In this document: in pieces, positions 16,035 to 24,879 of the stretch
Layout: each line of letters begins with the position of its first letter
Numbering within the stretch: the first letter of the stretch is position 1
DNA from: Blastocatellia bacterium
Lineage (GTDB): Bacteria > Acidobacteriota > Blastocatellia > HR10 > J050
Assembly: GCA_025054955.1 (NCBI GenBank)
Contig: JANWZE010000118.1
Location: 1 to 32,328 of the forward strand
Length of the DNA: 32,328 nt
Direction of reading: 5' to 3'
Program-made: the position numbers and the translations under genes
Notes under the pieces: model-generated
Databases searched by the model: none
What the model was told of the DNA's origin: nothing
The model's input: only the letters and a program-made list of their open reading frames with translations

Positions 16035-16487
16035 CGCCAAGCAAAATTCTATAACGAATGTCGCCACTGGCGGCGTTTTTGGTTTGGGCATTGCGTCTCT
16101 CTGATGACCAGCGCCAGCAAACCCACCCAGGTCTTTCAGCGCCAACTTCGTGCCGATTGTAGACTGCCGATTGCCCGCTGACAAAACTCAGAGCAACAAG
16201 CGCCCAAGGGCAATGGAGATGGCGTTTTCAAAGGCAAATGGTATCACTTGTCCTCGGCTGCCGCTCTCGGTTAGAGTGTGTTTCATGATGTCTGGCACAC
16301 CAAGGTCTGGAGTGAGGGCCGTTCGTGGTAGGTTTCTGCACGGCGAGCTGCAGAGGGACGTGGCGCTGGCCATGCCCTTCCCAATGCCCAGGCTGCTGAC
16401 GCACTCCTCATCTTGGTGCACTTCTCATAGAGGAGGATTTGTGGTGACCAGAAGACGTGGGTCGCGAGCCAGACAACGGAGGCTGCT
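16035..16487. other. 453-bp gap between the dehydratase and the TauE/SafE gene
   Basis: It contains the terminator at 16060-16080 and, near its 3' end, a strong AGGAGG at 16431-16436. The ORFs in the middle on both strands (117 and 77 codons) resemble nothing I know and overlap each other. A decayed gene is possible but unsupported. Confidence 0.4.
16060..16080 (+). terminator. Rho-independent terminator after the threonine dehydratase gene
   Basis: GTCGCC, loop ACT, GGCGGC (six pairs with one G-T) is followed by G and five T, starting 26 bp after the stop codon. Confidence 0.6.
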
Positions 16488-16503
16488 TTGGAACTTGCGT
16501 TAA
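16441..16503 (+). CDS. Possible Arg-rich 20-codon leader peptide
   Basis: AGGAGG (16431-16436) is followed by tandem GTG codons at 16441 and 16444 that open a 20-codon reading frame with eight arginines, ending TAA at 16501-16503. It overlaps the first codons of the TauE/SafE gene in another frame. A strong ribosome site with no other gene to serve is the main support. Translation through it could couple to, or regulate, the TTG start downstream. It may equally be chance. Confidence 0.25.
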   Translation: MVTRRRGSRARQRRLLWNLR

Positions 16504-17315
16504 GCACGTTCTTGTGGATTGTGTTGGTCGGCATCGCAACCGGCGTGATGTCTGCCTTGCTCGGCGTGGGCGGCGGATTCTTCCTTGTGCCGCTGCTGGT
16601 CATTCTTTTCAAAATACCGATTCATTATGCGATTGGCGCCAGTTTGATTACCATCATTGCCACGTCGTGCGCTGTGTCAGCCTACAACATCAAACACCGG
16701 TTAGCCAACGTGCGTCTGGGCATCATGCTGGAATTGACGGCGACCTTTGGCGCGATTGCCGGCAGTCTGCTGGCCGGACGGCTCAGCCATCGAACATTGA
16801 CGATCGTGTTCGCCGGCTTGATGGTCACGATCGCCATGTTAATGGTGCGCAAACTGCGCAGCGGCGAGAGCTCGATTGTGCCGATCAAGGACCCTGGCCC
16901 GCTGGGCGCATCTTATTACGACGAGGCCATCGGCTTTCGCGTCACCTATCGCGTCCAGCGGTTGCCGACAATGATGGTGGTCTTCTTTCTGGCAGGAAAT
17001 CTATCGGGGCTACTAGGTATCGGCGGCGCGCTGATCAAAGTGCCGACGTTGAACTTGATCTGCAAAATCCCGACACGCGCAGCCGTCGCTACAGCCAATT
17101 TCACCGTTGGATTAACGGCGGTTGCTGCTGCGTTACTGTACCATGATCGTGGCGACATCCCTCCGTTGCTGGCGGCGGCGACGATTCTTGGCGCATTATC
17201 GGGTTCGACCCTGGGCACACGCTTAGCGGCCAAAGTACAAAGTCGGTGGATCAGCGCGGTCTTTACCATCTTGACGCTAGGGCTGGCCGTCCAGATGGTG
17301 TGGCATGTCCTATGA
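16488..17315 (+). CDS. TauE/SafE-family membrane permease
   Basis: 275 aa with about eight hydrophobic segments and the two internally repeated glycine motifs of the family: LLGVGGGFFLVPLL near the N-terminus and LLGIGGALIKVPTL after the central loop, marking the inverted-repeat halves. Members move organosulfur or small organic anions (sulfite, sulfoacetate and others) across the inner membrane. The start is a TTG with CGGAGG six to seven nt upstream; no ATG/GTG lies in frame between the preceding AGGAGG and this codon. The DUF1634 gene follows after 19 bp, a pairing common for this permease family. The substrate is not predictable. Confidence 0.85.
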   Translation: MELALSTFLWIVLVGIATGVMSALLGVGGGFFLVPLLVILFKIPIHYAIGASLITIIATSCAVSAYNIKHRLANVRLGIMLELTATFGAIAGSLLAGRLSHRTLTIVFAGLMVTIAMLMVRKLRSGESSIVPIKDPGPLGASYYDEAIGFRVTYRVQRLPTMMVVFFLAGNLSGLLGIGGALIKVPTLNLICKIPTRAAVATANFTVGLTAVAAALLYHDRGDIPPLLAAATILGALSGSTLGTRLAAKVQSRWISAVFTILTLGLAVQMVWHVL

Positions 17316-17334
17316 CGGGAGAAGCGAATAACCT

Positions 17335-17652
17335 ATGAGGCGAGCAGCAAGTTTTATTCTATTTTGGGGCGCTATCATTTCTGGGGTGCTGATCATGGGT
17401 GGCGCAGCATTGCACTTCATACGCGGCGCGCCGGCCATGACGGCCCGACAGGCGCCAATTAACGTCTGGCATGAACTGCCCTCAGGCAACGCGGAAGCGA
17501 TCATCGAACTTGGCATCATGACGCTCCTCTTGACTCCGTTGATGTCGCTGTTTGTCATCGGCTTTCAACTGCTCCGTCTGCGTGACTGGGGCATTGGCAG
17601 TGTTGCAATGGCGATCCTGCTGATTGTGTTGGGCAGTTACTTGCTGCACTAA
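17335..17652 (+). CDS. DUF1634 small membrane protein
   Basis: 105 aa with three hydrophobic stretches: about 5-28, 56-78 and 86-104. The central EAIIELGIMTLLLTPLMSLF is typical of DUF1634, whose genes are usually next to a TauE/SafE permease as here. It is probably an accessory subunit or partner of the permease. The GGGAG ribosome site is 13 nt before the ATG, somewhat far, so coupling to the upstream gene is likely. Confidence 0.8.
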   Translation: MRRAASFILFWGAIISGVLIMGGAALHFIRGAPAMTARQAPINVWHELPSGNAEAIIELGIMTLLLTPLMSLFVIGFQLLRLRDWGIGSVAMAILLIVLGSYLLH

Positions 17653-17713
17653 TGCGAGTATGTTTACAGCGGTGACTGAGGCATCACACGCAGGCACGAT
17701 CACACACAAATGC

Positions 17714-17772
17714 CTCGCACAAAGACACAGAGACACCAAGATTTCTTTGTGCTCTTTGTGTCTTTGTGTGAG
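17714..17772. repeat. Hairpin of the CTTTGTGTCTTTGTG repeat type
   Basis: CTCGCACAAAGACACAGAG... and its near-complement ...CTCTTTGTGTCTTTGTGTGAG face each other around an ATTT loop, making a long imperfect stem of about 27 pairs. Such CACAAAGACACAAAG-type sequences are scattered through intergenic regions of diverse bacteria. It lies between DUF1634 and the pyrophosphorylase gene, where it could end transcription. Confidence 0.6.
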
Positions 17773-17917
17773 TCAACAAAACATTTCAACGATTGAAAAT
17801 TTTGCCGGCGCCACCGGCTCAACCCAGTACCAACGCCTACCACTCTTGCCGTTAAGAGAGCGCTGATGTTAGAGTACCGCTTACCTTTTTCATCTCGGAT
17901 CAAAAGAGGACGACAAT

Positions 17918-18955
17918 ATGCAAGCTGTGATCTTGGCCGGAGGCAAAGGGACACGCTTACGTCCGCTGACCCTTCACACTCCAAAACCGATTGTGCCTGT
18001 GGTCAACCGACCGTTTCTGCTTTACCAGATGGACCTGCTCAAGCCGGCGGGCATCCGGTCGGTCATCCTCTGCCTCTCCTATCAGCCGCGAAAAATTGAG
18101 GAGCTGCTAGGCGACGGCAGCGAATTCGGCATGCACATTAGTTATCTGGTGGAAGCATTACCGCTCGGAACCGCCGGCGCGTTGAAGAATGCGCAGCAGC
18201 AGCTTGAGGGCACAACGGTCGTGTTCAACGGCGATATTCTGACCGATGTAGACATCGCTGACGTCATTAAACAACATCGCACGACCGGCGCCGCCGCGAC
18301 CATCGTTGTCACGCCCATAGATAACCCGATTGGTCTGGGCGTAGTTGAAATGGCTGACGACCGACGCGTCACTCGCTTCGTGGAAAAACCGCAGCGCCAA
18401 GAGGTTCATAGCAATTTGATCAATGCTGGCATCTACGTGCTTCAGCCGTCGGTCCTCAAGCTGATCCCGGAACATCGCTCGTTTTCCTTTGAATACGATT
18501 TCTTTCCCAGTCTGCTGGAAGCCGGTGAACCGTTTTATGCATATCGGCATGATGGTTATTGGCTGGACATCGGCACACCGGAAGGCTATCGCAGGGGGAA
18601 CTTGGACGTGTTGAATCAACGGCTCTCTACCTACGAAGTACAGTTTCCTCCAGCCGGAGAGAAGTTCGATCCAACATGCTCCGTTGAAAATTCCTATGTT
18701 GATCCCTCCTGTGTGATCAAACCACAAGCCCAGATCATCAACTCGATCATTGGCGCCAATTGTTTTATCGAGGAGAAAGCGCGGATTGAAAACTCTGTCA
18801 TCTGGGCGGCCTCACGCATCGGCGCAGAGGCGCAGCTTCGCGGCTCCGTGGTTGGCAAAGGATGCCATATCGGGCAACTCGCCGTGATTGATGGCGCTGT
18901 GTTGGGAGATAAATCGGCAGTCACCGATTACAGTCAACTGGAGCAACGGCGTTGA
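17918..18955 (+). CDS. Sugar-nucleotide pyrophosphorylase (mannose-1-phosphate guanylyltransferase-like)
   Basis: 345 aa. Residues 1-235 are a nucleotidyltransferase with ILAGGKGTRLRPLT (5-18), TPKPIVPV, LPLGTAGAL (81-89), NGDILTD (Asp106 binds metal), FVEKP and NAGIYVLQP. Residues 250-340 form a left-handed beta-helix of hexapeptide-like repeats (S-Y-V-D-P-S-C-V-I, then further I/V-G-x-x-C-x-I steps). The architecture fits GDP-mannose or related NDP-sugar synthesis for polysaccharides and glycans; GTP versus dTTP or UTP cannot be settled by eye. AGAGGA lies 7 nt before the ATG. It converges with dnaE, with an 18-bp gap. Confidence 0.85.
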   Translation: MQAVILAGGKGTRLRPLTLHTPKPIVPVVNRPFLLYQMDLLKPAGIRSVILCLSYQPRKIEELLGDGSEFGMHISYLVEALPLGTAGALKNAQQQLEGTTVVFNGDILTDVDIADVIKQHRTTGAAATIVVTPIDNPIGLGVVEMADDRRVTRFVEKPQRQEVHSNLINAGIYVLQPSVLKLIPEHRSFSFEYDFFPSLLEAGEPFYAYRHDGYWLDIGTPEGYRRGNLDVLNQRLSTYEVQFPPAGEKFDPTCSVENSYVDPSCVIKPQAQIINSIIGANCFIEEKARIENSVIWAASRIGAEAQLRGSVVGKGCHIGQLAVIDGAVLGDKSAVTDYSQLEQRR

Positions 18956-18973
18956 GCCAGCGCCGATTTCGGC

Positions 18974-21900
18974 TTATCGAAGGATCACACGGCCTGAGCC
19001 ACAAAGCAACTCGATTTGGCTAATCAATTCCGTTGTCGGTTTGACTTTGACCAAGCTGCTGGGTCGGACCTCAGCTACTGCCTGGCCGTTTAGTTCAACC
19101 TCAAACAGGACGTCACATTCGCCGCGGTAGCGGTCGAGCAATTCGTAGAGCGCCTCAATTTTCGCAGCGTCCATTGCGGCCGACGACATGCGCACGATCA
19201 TCAACCGTGTCTGTTGTTCTTTGAATTGGCTCAACGGGACAATCTCCTCAGCAATTAAGCTTGTGTTGCCCTCCTGCACGTCAGGTCGGGCTTTGACGAT
19301 GACCGTCGCTTCGGGCGCCAGCGCCGGGGCAACGCGGGCGTACACGTCAGGCCAGACGACCACTTTGACCGAGCCCAGTTGGTCTTCGAGGCTGAAGGTA
19401 GCGAAGCGGTCGCCTTTCTTGGTCGCTTTGAACGAGAGGTCGGTGACGATGCCGGCTATGGTGACGCGCGGCGCGTCACGTCGTTGATCGAGCGTTTCCG
19501 TGGTCGCATCGGTGTACGCTGCAATGTCAGCGGCGTACTGATCGAGGGGATGACTGGTGATATAGAAGCCGAGCGTCTCTTTTTCGCCGGCCAGTTGTTC
19601 GCTGTGCGACCAGGCCGGCATCGAGGGTAGCGCCGGCTCCAATGTAGCGCCCACGCTCGCGTCGGCGCTAAACAAGCCGAATTGCCCAGCCGCGCGCTGG
19701 CGTTGCACCCGTCCACCAAATTCGATGGCCTGATCAATCACCGCCATCAACTGCTGACGATGCGCGCCAAGCGAATCAAACGCGCCGGCTTTGATCAGGC
19801 TCTCCAGCACGCGCTTGTTCAGCACTTTTTGATCCACGCGAGCAGCAAAATCGAAGATCGAGCGGAATGGTCCGCCCTGCTGTCGCGCTTGAATGATTTG
19901 CTGAACGGTGGCTTGACCGACGCCCTTAATGGCAGCCAGCCCAAATCGAATCTCCTCACCATGCGGCGTGAAGCCTTCCAGACTCTTGTTCACATCGGGA
20001 GGCAAAATCCTAATCCCTTTGCCGCGCAGGCGGTTGATGTACTTGACGATTTTATCCCGGTTCCCCAGCTCATTGGACATGACGGCAGCATAAAAGTGGG
20101 ACGGGTAATGGGCTTTGAGGTACGCCGTCTGATAGGCGAGCCAGCCGTAGCAGGCTGCGTGGCTCCGATTGAACGCATAATCGGCGAAGCCTTCAAAGCT
20201 GGTCCACAGTTTCTCCAGCTTGCGGCGATCGTGTCCTCTGGCGGCAGCTCGTTGGAGAAATGATTCCTTGTGCTTGTCCAGTTCTTCGCGTTTCTTCTTG
20301 CCCATAGCGCGGCGCACCAGGTCAGCTTCGCCCAGCGAGTAACCGGCCAGCCGCTGGAAGACGGCCATCAGTTGTTCTTGATAGGTCAGGATGCCGAACG
20401 TGCTGCCCATCACTTCCTTCAGTTCAGGAAAATCAAATTTCACTTTGCGACGTCCATGCCGGCGCTCAATGAATTCATCAATCAAGCCGCTATCAATCGG
20501 ACCAGGGCGATATAAGGCGTTCAAGGCAATCAGGTCTTCCAGACTTTCCGGCCGCAGTTGACGACATACTTCCACCATGCCGGAGCTTTCAAACTGGAAG
20601 ATGCCGTCACAATCGCCATCGGCAAACAGTTGCAGCGCCCGCGGGTCATTCAATGGGATTTGGTTCAAATCCACGCGCTGGCCTGTGTCGGCTTCGATCA
20701 TCTTGAGGCAGTCATCAATGATCGTGAGCGTGGTCAGCCCCAGGAAATCCATCTTCAGCATCCCTGTCTTTTCAAGATCATTCAACGCGAACTGGGTTGT
20801 CACTTCATCTTTGGGAGATTTATAAACCGGCACTAAATTGTGGAGCGGTTGAGGCGAGATGACCACGCCGGCTGCATGAATCGAGGCGTGGCGGGCACAG
20901 CCTTCCAGTCGTTTGGCCAGATCAATCAGTTCGGCGACGGTTGGGTTGCTATCAATGGCCTTTTGCAGTTCAGGCACTCGCTTGATGGCTTCATCAATGC
21001 TGACGTTTCGTCCACGTTCAGGCGGCGGAATCAGCCTAGCGATTTTCTCCACGTCAGTATATTTCATGTCGAGCGCGCGACCAACGTCTTTGATCGCCGC
21101 GCGCGAGGCCATTCTGCCGAAGGTGATGATTTGCGAGACATTCTCTCGTCCATATTTTTCGCTGACATAATTGATGACCTCGGCGCGCCCGCGAGCGCAA
21201 AAATCAATGTCAATATCCGGCATGGTGACGCGCTCAGGATTCAAGAATCGCTCAAACAGCAACTCATATTGCAGCGGGTCCAGGTCGGTGATCTTCAAGC
21301 TATAGGCCACTAGCGAGCCGGCTGACGAACCACGGCCTGGTCCAACAGGAATTTGCTTCTCTCTGGCGTACCGGATCAAATCCCAAACGATCAGAAAATA
21401 GCCGGAGAAGCCCATTTGTTTGATGACGTTGATTTCATGATCAAGGCGGGCTTGATAGTCTTCGTAAGCGTACTTGCGATTCGGTTGATGCTGAAGCTGC
21501 TGCCATCGCTCAGCGAAGCCAGCGCGGGCGACCTTCTCGAAATAGCTCTCCGGCGTTTCACCATCCGGCACAGGGAAGACCGGCAGATAGCCAACACCGG
21601 GCGGCTTGGGCAACGTCAGGTTGCACATCTGAGCAATCTCGATCGTGGCCGTCAACGCCTGCGGCACGTCATGCCCAAACAGCTCCCACATTTCCTCCGC
21701 CGTCTTCAAGTAGAACTGGTCAGAATCAAAGCGAAATCGGTCGGGCACATTGATCGTGTCACCCGTTTGAATGCACAGCAAGATGTCATGAGCTTTATGA
21801 TCGGCATGGCGCAAATAATGACAGTCATTGGTCGCCACCAATGGAATGCCGGTCTTCTTGGATAGCTCGATCATCGCCGCGACGACCGGCTCCTGACCCT

Positions 21901-22462
21901 CAACGCCGTGCCGTTGAATTTCGAGGTAGTAATTCCCCTTGCCAACAATGTCCTGAAATTCCATCGCCTCGTGGGCCGCTGCTTCGAATTTCCCTTGCAA
22001 GGCCAGCGCATTGGGCACACCCGACAAGCAACCTGACAGAACGATCAATCCTTCGTGGTACTGGGCCAGGAGCTCCTTATCCAGGCGCGGCTTGTAGTGG
22101 AACCCTTCGAGGTAGGCAAACGAACTCAATTTGACCAAATTCCTATAACCCGTTTCGTCTTTGGCCAGTAGGACAATGTGATGGATGCCCTGCTCGGTGC
22201 CTTTGCGATGACCGCTCACGACCGATTTAGCGAAGCGGCTGCCCAACGTCAGGTAGCCTTCCATGCCGATGATCGGCTTAACGCCAACCTCTTTCATCGC
22301 ATGATAAAACGAGACAGCGCCGAACAAATTGCCATGATCGGTGATGGCCACAGCCGGCATCTTTAACTCAGCAACCCGTTGAGCCAGCGCCGGCACGCGA
22401 ATCGCTCCATCTAGCAAACTGTAATCCGTGTGCAAGTGAAGATGAACAAACTGTTTTGACAT
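18974..22462 (-). CDS. dnaE: DNA polymerase III alpha subunit, DnaE1 type
   Basis: 1162 aa from the ATG at 22462. The frame is open further upstream but a promoter lies inside that extension, so the short start is preferred. The N-terminal PHP domain starts HLHLHTDYSLLDG. Comparing with mycobacterial DnaE1, all nine PHP metal ligands seem present: H9, H11, D18, H43, E68, H95, C145, D213, H215. The palm has VGPGRGSSAGSLVAY (about 373-387) and PDIDIDF (catalytic Asp416/418). Beyond are the fingers, the helix-hairpin-helix and beta-clamp-binding region, an OB-fold domain (about 980-1060) and the C-terminal domain. It is the chromosomal replicase. The upstream NHL-M23 gene ends 147 bp before. Confidence 0.96.
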   Translation of the reverse strand: MSKQFVHLHLHTDYSLLDGAIRVPALAQRVAELKMPAVAITDHGNLFGAVSFYHAMKEVGVKPIIGMEGYLTLGSRFAKSVVSGHRKGTEQGIHHIVLLAKDETGYRNLVKLSSFAYLEGFHYKPRLDKELLAQYHEGLIVLSGCLSGVPNALALQGKFEAAAHEAMEFQDIVGKGNYYLEIQRHGVEGQEPVVAAMIELSKKTGIPLVATNDCHYLRHADHKAHDILLCIQTGDTINVPDRFRFDSDQFYLKTAEEMWELFGHDVPQALTATIEIAQMCNLTLPKPPGVGYLPVFPVPDGETPESYFEKVARAGFAERWQQLQHQPNRKYAYEDYQARLDHEINVIKQMGFSGYFLIVWDLIRYAREKQIPVGPGRGSSAGSLVAYSLKITDLDPLQYELLFERFLNPERVTMPDIDIDFCARGRAEVINYVSEKYGRENVSQIITFGRMASRAAIKDVGRALDMKYTDVEKIARLIPPPERGRNVSIDEAIKRVPELQKAIDSNPTVAELIDLAKRLEGCARHASIHAAGVVISPQPLHNLVPVYKSPKDEVTTQFALNDLEKTGMLKMDFLGLTTLTIIDDCLKMIEADTGQRVDLNQIPLNDPRALQLFADGDCDGIFQFESSGMVEVCRQLRPESLEDLIALNALYRPGPIDSGLIDEFIERRHGRRKVKFDFPELKEVMGSTFGILTYQEQLMAVFQRLAGYSLGEADLVRRAMGKKKREELDKHKESFLQRAAARGHDRRKLEKLWTSFEGFADYAFNRSHAACYGWLAYQTAYLKAHYPSHFYAAVMSNELGNRDKIVKYINRLRGKGIRILPPDVNKSLEGFTPHGEEIRFGLAAIKGVGQATVQQIIQARQQGGPFRSIFDFAARVDQKVLNKRVLESLIKAGAFDSLGAHRQQLMAVIDQAIEFGGRVQRQRAAGQFGLFSADASVGATLEPALPSMPAWSHSEQLAGEKETLGFYITSHPLDQYAADIAAYTDATTETLDQRRDAPRVTIAGIVTDLSFKATKKGDRFATFSLEDQLGSVKVVVWPDVYARVAPALAPEATVIVKARPDVQEGNTSLIAEEIVPLSQFKEQQTRLMIVRMSSAAMDAAKIEALYELLDRYRGECDVLFEVELNGQAVAEVRPSSLVKVKPTTELISQIELLCGSGRVILR

Positions 22463-22495
22463 GAACGTCGCCACCAGATATAGGCTTGGGCACTT

Positions 22496-22525
22496 GTTAT
22501 AGCTCAAAATGTTGTAGCGGGTCAA
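22496..22525 (-). promoter_or_regulatory. Sigma70-type promoter of dnaE
   Basis: On the minus strand TTGACC (22520-22525) and TATAAC (22496-22501) are separated by 18 nt, giving a predicted start near 22489 and a leader of about 27 nt before the dnaE ATG. Confidence 0.6.
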
Positions 22526-22609
22526 ACCATTTGACGGATCGCATCGGCGCGGCTGGTCTGAGCTAAGGCTGCGTCCATCGGTGAAGCGCTCTTGCATCCA
22601 TTAGCGGCT

Positions 22610-24733
22610 TCACTTTGACGGCTCCACCACCACAGGCCATTGCCGCACACATTGATTGCCTGCGTAGTCTTGGACAATGACCTTCAATTGGTACAGTCCC
22701 GGAGCCAGTTGTGATGTTCGCAATACGCCGTCTTGCGCGCGCCCGTCGCGGACGCGGTTGGTCACAATGTAGCGAAATCTGGTTGGCGTGCCATAGGCGC
22801 TCACGCCGCTGCCGGGCGCGTAGACCAGCAACACACTCTCATCATCCGGCGGCAGGCGGTTGAACTGCAGATTGATGAGCGGTTGCTCAAACCCGCTCAG
22901 TGGCGCGCCGGCGTCAGTCAATATCTGGTAGCCAGCCTTATACACACCGAGTTTGCGGTGACGCGCGTTGCCGTCCATGCGATCATAGGCCGTGACGACA
23001 ATATCCACGTCGCCAGAGAGCGCCAGCCGGCCGTCGCGCGTGGCTGTCAACGGCTGCCCGTTGGCGCCGAGCACCTCCAGGCCGTTCGGCTCAATGATAG
23101 GAGCGACGGTGTCTTTTAACGCAATGAACGGAAATTGCAACGGATTGGCCGGCGCGTATCGTGGGCCAAAGCTCAGGTGCAGATGGTAAAGCCGGTTGAT
23201 CGTGCCGATGAGATCGCCAACGTTAAATCGCGTGCCACGGCGCACGCGGACGCCGCTGAGTTGACCAGCTTCATCGAACCGAGGCAAAAACCTAGCAGAG
23301 GAGAGCAGTCGCCCATCAGCGTCGCGTCCGACAAAAATGTGAATGTAGCTCATCAACCCAAGCCGAATGCCTTCGTGACTTTCATCAAAGCCCCACGCCG
23401 GCAGCGGATCGCTCACTTTCTCGTTCAGCACGCAGACAACCGGTTCACCCCAGTTGCCGCGAATGTCCAAACCACTGTGCAGGTGATCGAGCGCCACGTG
23501 ATTGGGCGCGCCACGCGCTTCGCCCATGACGCCTGTGATCTCGTGCCACCGATCGGGCGGATTCAACGGCCAAGGAAACGTCGCGCCGACATTGAGCATG
23601 GCCGCGCTGATGCGAGGCAACACGGCGTCAGTCGGCGCCGCCACCGGTTCCGTCGGCGGCTGAATATAGAGCGGCAGCGCCTCAGTCTGCTCAGCCGTTG
23701 GCGCTACCGGCGTCACTCGTCGGATCACATAATTCTGCGTGTCAGCGACAACAACATGACCTCGACGATCCACAGCACATCCAGTTGGACGGCCAAATCG
23801 CGCTCGCCTGCCTATGCCGTCCGCAAATCCCGCGCGCCCGCCAGCAAACAAATGAACTTCCCCTTCCGGCGTGATGCGATGCACACCCTCGGAATCACTG
23901 ACAAACAAAAATCTATCATGCGTGACGGCAATGCCAATAGGCGCATGCAGCGTGCCGCCAGGCACGATAGTCACGACTTCGCCTTGAAGCGTAATCTTAC
24001 GTATCGCGTCATTACCTGTATCGGCGACAAACACATTGCCTTCGCTATCTACGGCCACACCGCAGGGCGTATCAAACAACGCTGCTGTTGCCGGGCCATC
24101 CTGCAAGCCGGGCCGCCGGGCGCCAGCCAGCGTGCTGACTTGTCCGTCAGGTGAAATCCTTCGAATACAATCATTGTAGCTGTCGGCAACAATGATCGAA
24201 CCGTCGTCACTGACCGCGATGCCGATTGGCCCATCAAATTGCGCCTGGAGCGCCGGGCCATCTCGATGGCCGCGCGCGCCCTGGCCAGCTAGCGTGCTGA
24301 CCTGTCCCTGAGGCGTGAGTCGTCGAATCCGGTTGTTAGCCGTATCAGCGATGAAGATATTCCCGTTGGCGTCCAGCGCAACACCTGACGGCGTATTGAA
24401 CGCCGCGGCCGTGGCCTGACCATCGGCGTATCCTTCACGCGAGCCGGCCAGCGTTTCAACGTGCCCCCGCGGGGTGATGCGTCGGATGCGGTTACTATCG
24501 CCGCCATCGGCGACGATCACGTTGCCATTAGCGTCAATGGCGACGCCAAATGGATCACTGAATCGCGCTGCTGGCGCCGGGCCGTCATCAACACCGCCAA
24601 TCCCATCGCCCGCCAGCGTCGTGACGTGGCCGACTGCTCTCGGATCAGTCGGAACATAGCGGCGGCTGAGCCAATACAGAGCGCCGACTGTCACGAGGAG
24701 CACAATCACCATGACCATGATGTCTTTTTTCAT
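22610..24733 (-). CDS. Membrane-anchored NHL beta-propeller fused to M23-type (LytM) metallopeptidase domain
   Basis: 707 aa from the ATG at 24733; a GTG 18 nt upstream is possible and neither has a clear ribosome site. Residues 4-22 form an N-terminal membrane anchor or signal. Residues about 37-343 hold six repeats of the TLAG-G-x-DG-x-A-x-F-x-P-x-G-A-x-D-x-x-GN-x-VAD-x-x-N-x-IRR-x-TP type, a six-bladed NHL propeller. A Pro-rich linker (345-375) leads to a domain with H419-x3-D423 and H517-L-H519, the zinc-ligand pattern of M23 endopeptidases. The last 150 residues look like an extracellular beta-sandwich. Expected location is the periplasm or cell surface. Function would be peptidoglycan or protein binding and cleavage; whether the M23 part is catalytic is inferred only from motif retention. 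Confidence 0.8.
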   Translation of the reverse strand: MKKDIMVMVIVLLVTVGALYWLSRRYVPTDPRAVGHVTTLAGDGIGGVDDGPAPAARFSDPFGVAIDANGNVIVADGGDSNRIRRITPRGHVETLAGSREGYADGQATAAAFNTPSGVALDANGNIFIADTANNRIRRLTPQGQVSTLAGQGARGHRDGPALQAQFDGPIGIAVSDDGSIIVADSYNDCIRRISPDGQVSTLAGARRPGLQDGPATAALFDTPCGVAVDSEGNVFVADTGNDAIRKITLQGEVVTIVPGGTLHAPIGIAVTHDRFLFVSDSEGVHRITPEGEVHLFAGGRAGFADGIGRRARFGRPTGCAVDRRGHVVVADTQNYVIRRVTPVAPTAEQTEALPLYIQPPTEPVAAPTDAVLPRISAAMLNVGATFPWPLNPPDRWHEITGVMGEARGAPNHVALDHLHSGLDIRGNWGEPVVCVLNEKVSDPLPAWGFDESHEGIRLGLMSYIHIFVGRDADGRLLSSARFLPRFDEAGQLSGVRVRRGTRFNVGDLIGTINRLYHLHLSFGPRYAPANPLQFPFIALKDTVAPIIEPNGLEVLGANGQPLTATRDGRLALSGDVDIVVTAYDRMDGNARHRKLGVYKAGYQILTDAGAPLSGFEQPLINLQFNRLPPDDESVLLVYAPGSGVSAYGTPTRFRYIVTNRVRDGRAQDGVLRTSQLAPGLYQLKVIVQDYAGNQCVRQWPVVVEPSK

Positions 24734-24879
24734 CACGGTTTGTTCTACCACACAGCGTTAACATTGCAAACGCTCGACGAGTATCAACCTTCCTGAAAAA
24801 AATCGGGTATTATGCCCCTGGCTCCTGGCTCTCGACCCATGCTGGCCTTTACGCGGACTATTGGTACTGCAAGCGCCTC

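Noticed and set aside
16150-16503. 117-codon ORF before the permease gene
   Set aside because: No recognisable family, a competing ORF on the other strand, and the strongest ribosome site in the region lies inside it rather than before its start.
16457-17146. 229-codon ORF overlapping the TauE/SafE gene in another frame
   Set aside because: The composition is unnatural (Cys/His/Arg-rich) while the other frame gives a full permease with both glycine motifs.
22463-22597. 45-codon N-terminal extension of dnaE
   Set aside because: It overlaps a good promoter (TTGACC-18-TATAAC), and DnaE proteins begin at the FVHLHLHT motif a few residues after the shorter ATG.
23135-24154. 339-codon plus-strand ORF antisense to the NHL-M23 gene
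   Set aside because: Its length comes from the regular repeat composition of the NHL gene on the other strand; the translation is Arg/His-rich and family-less.
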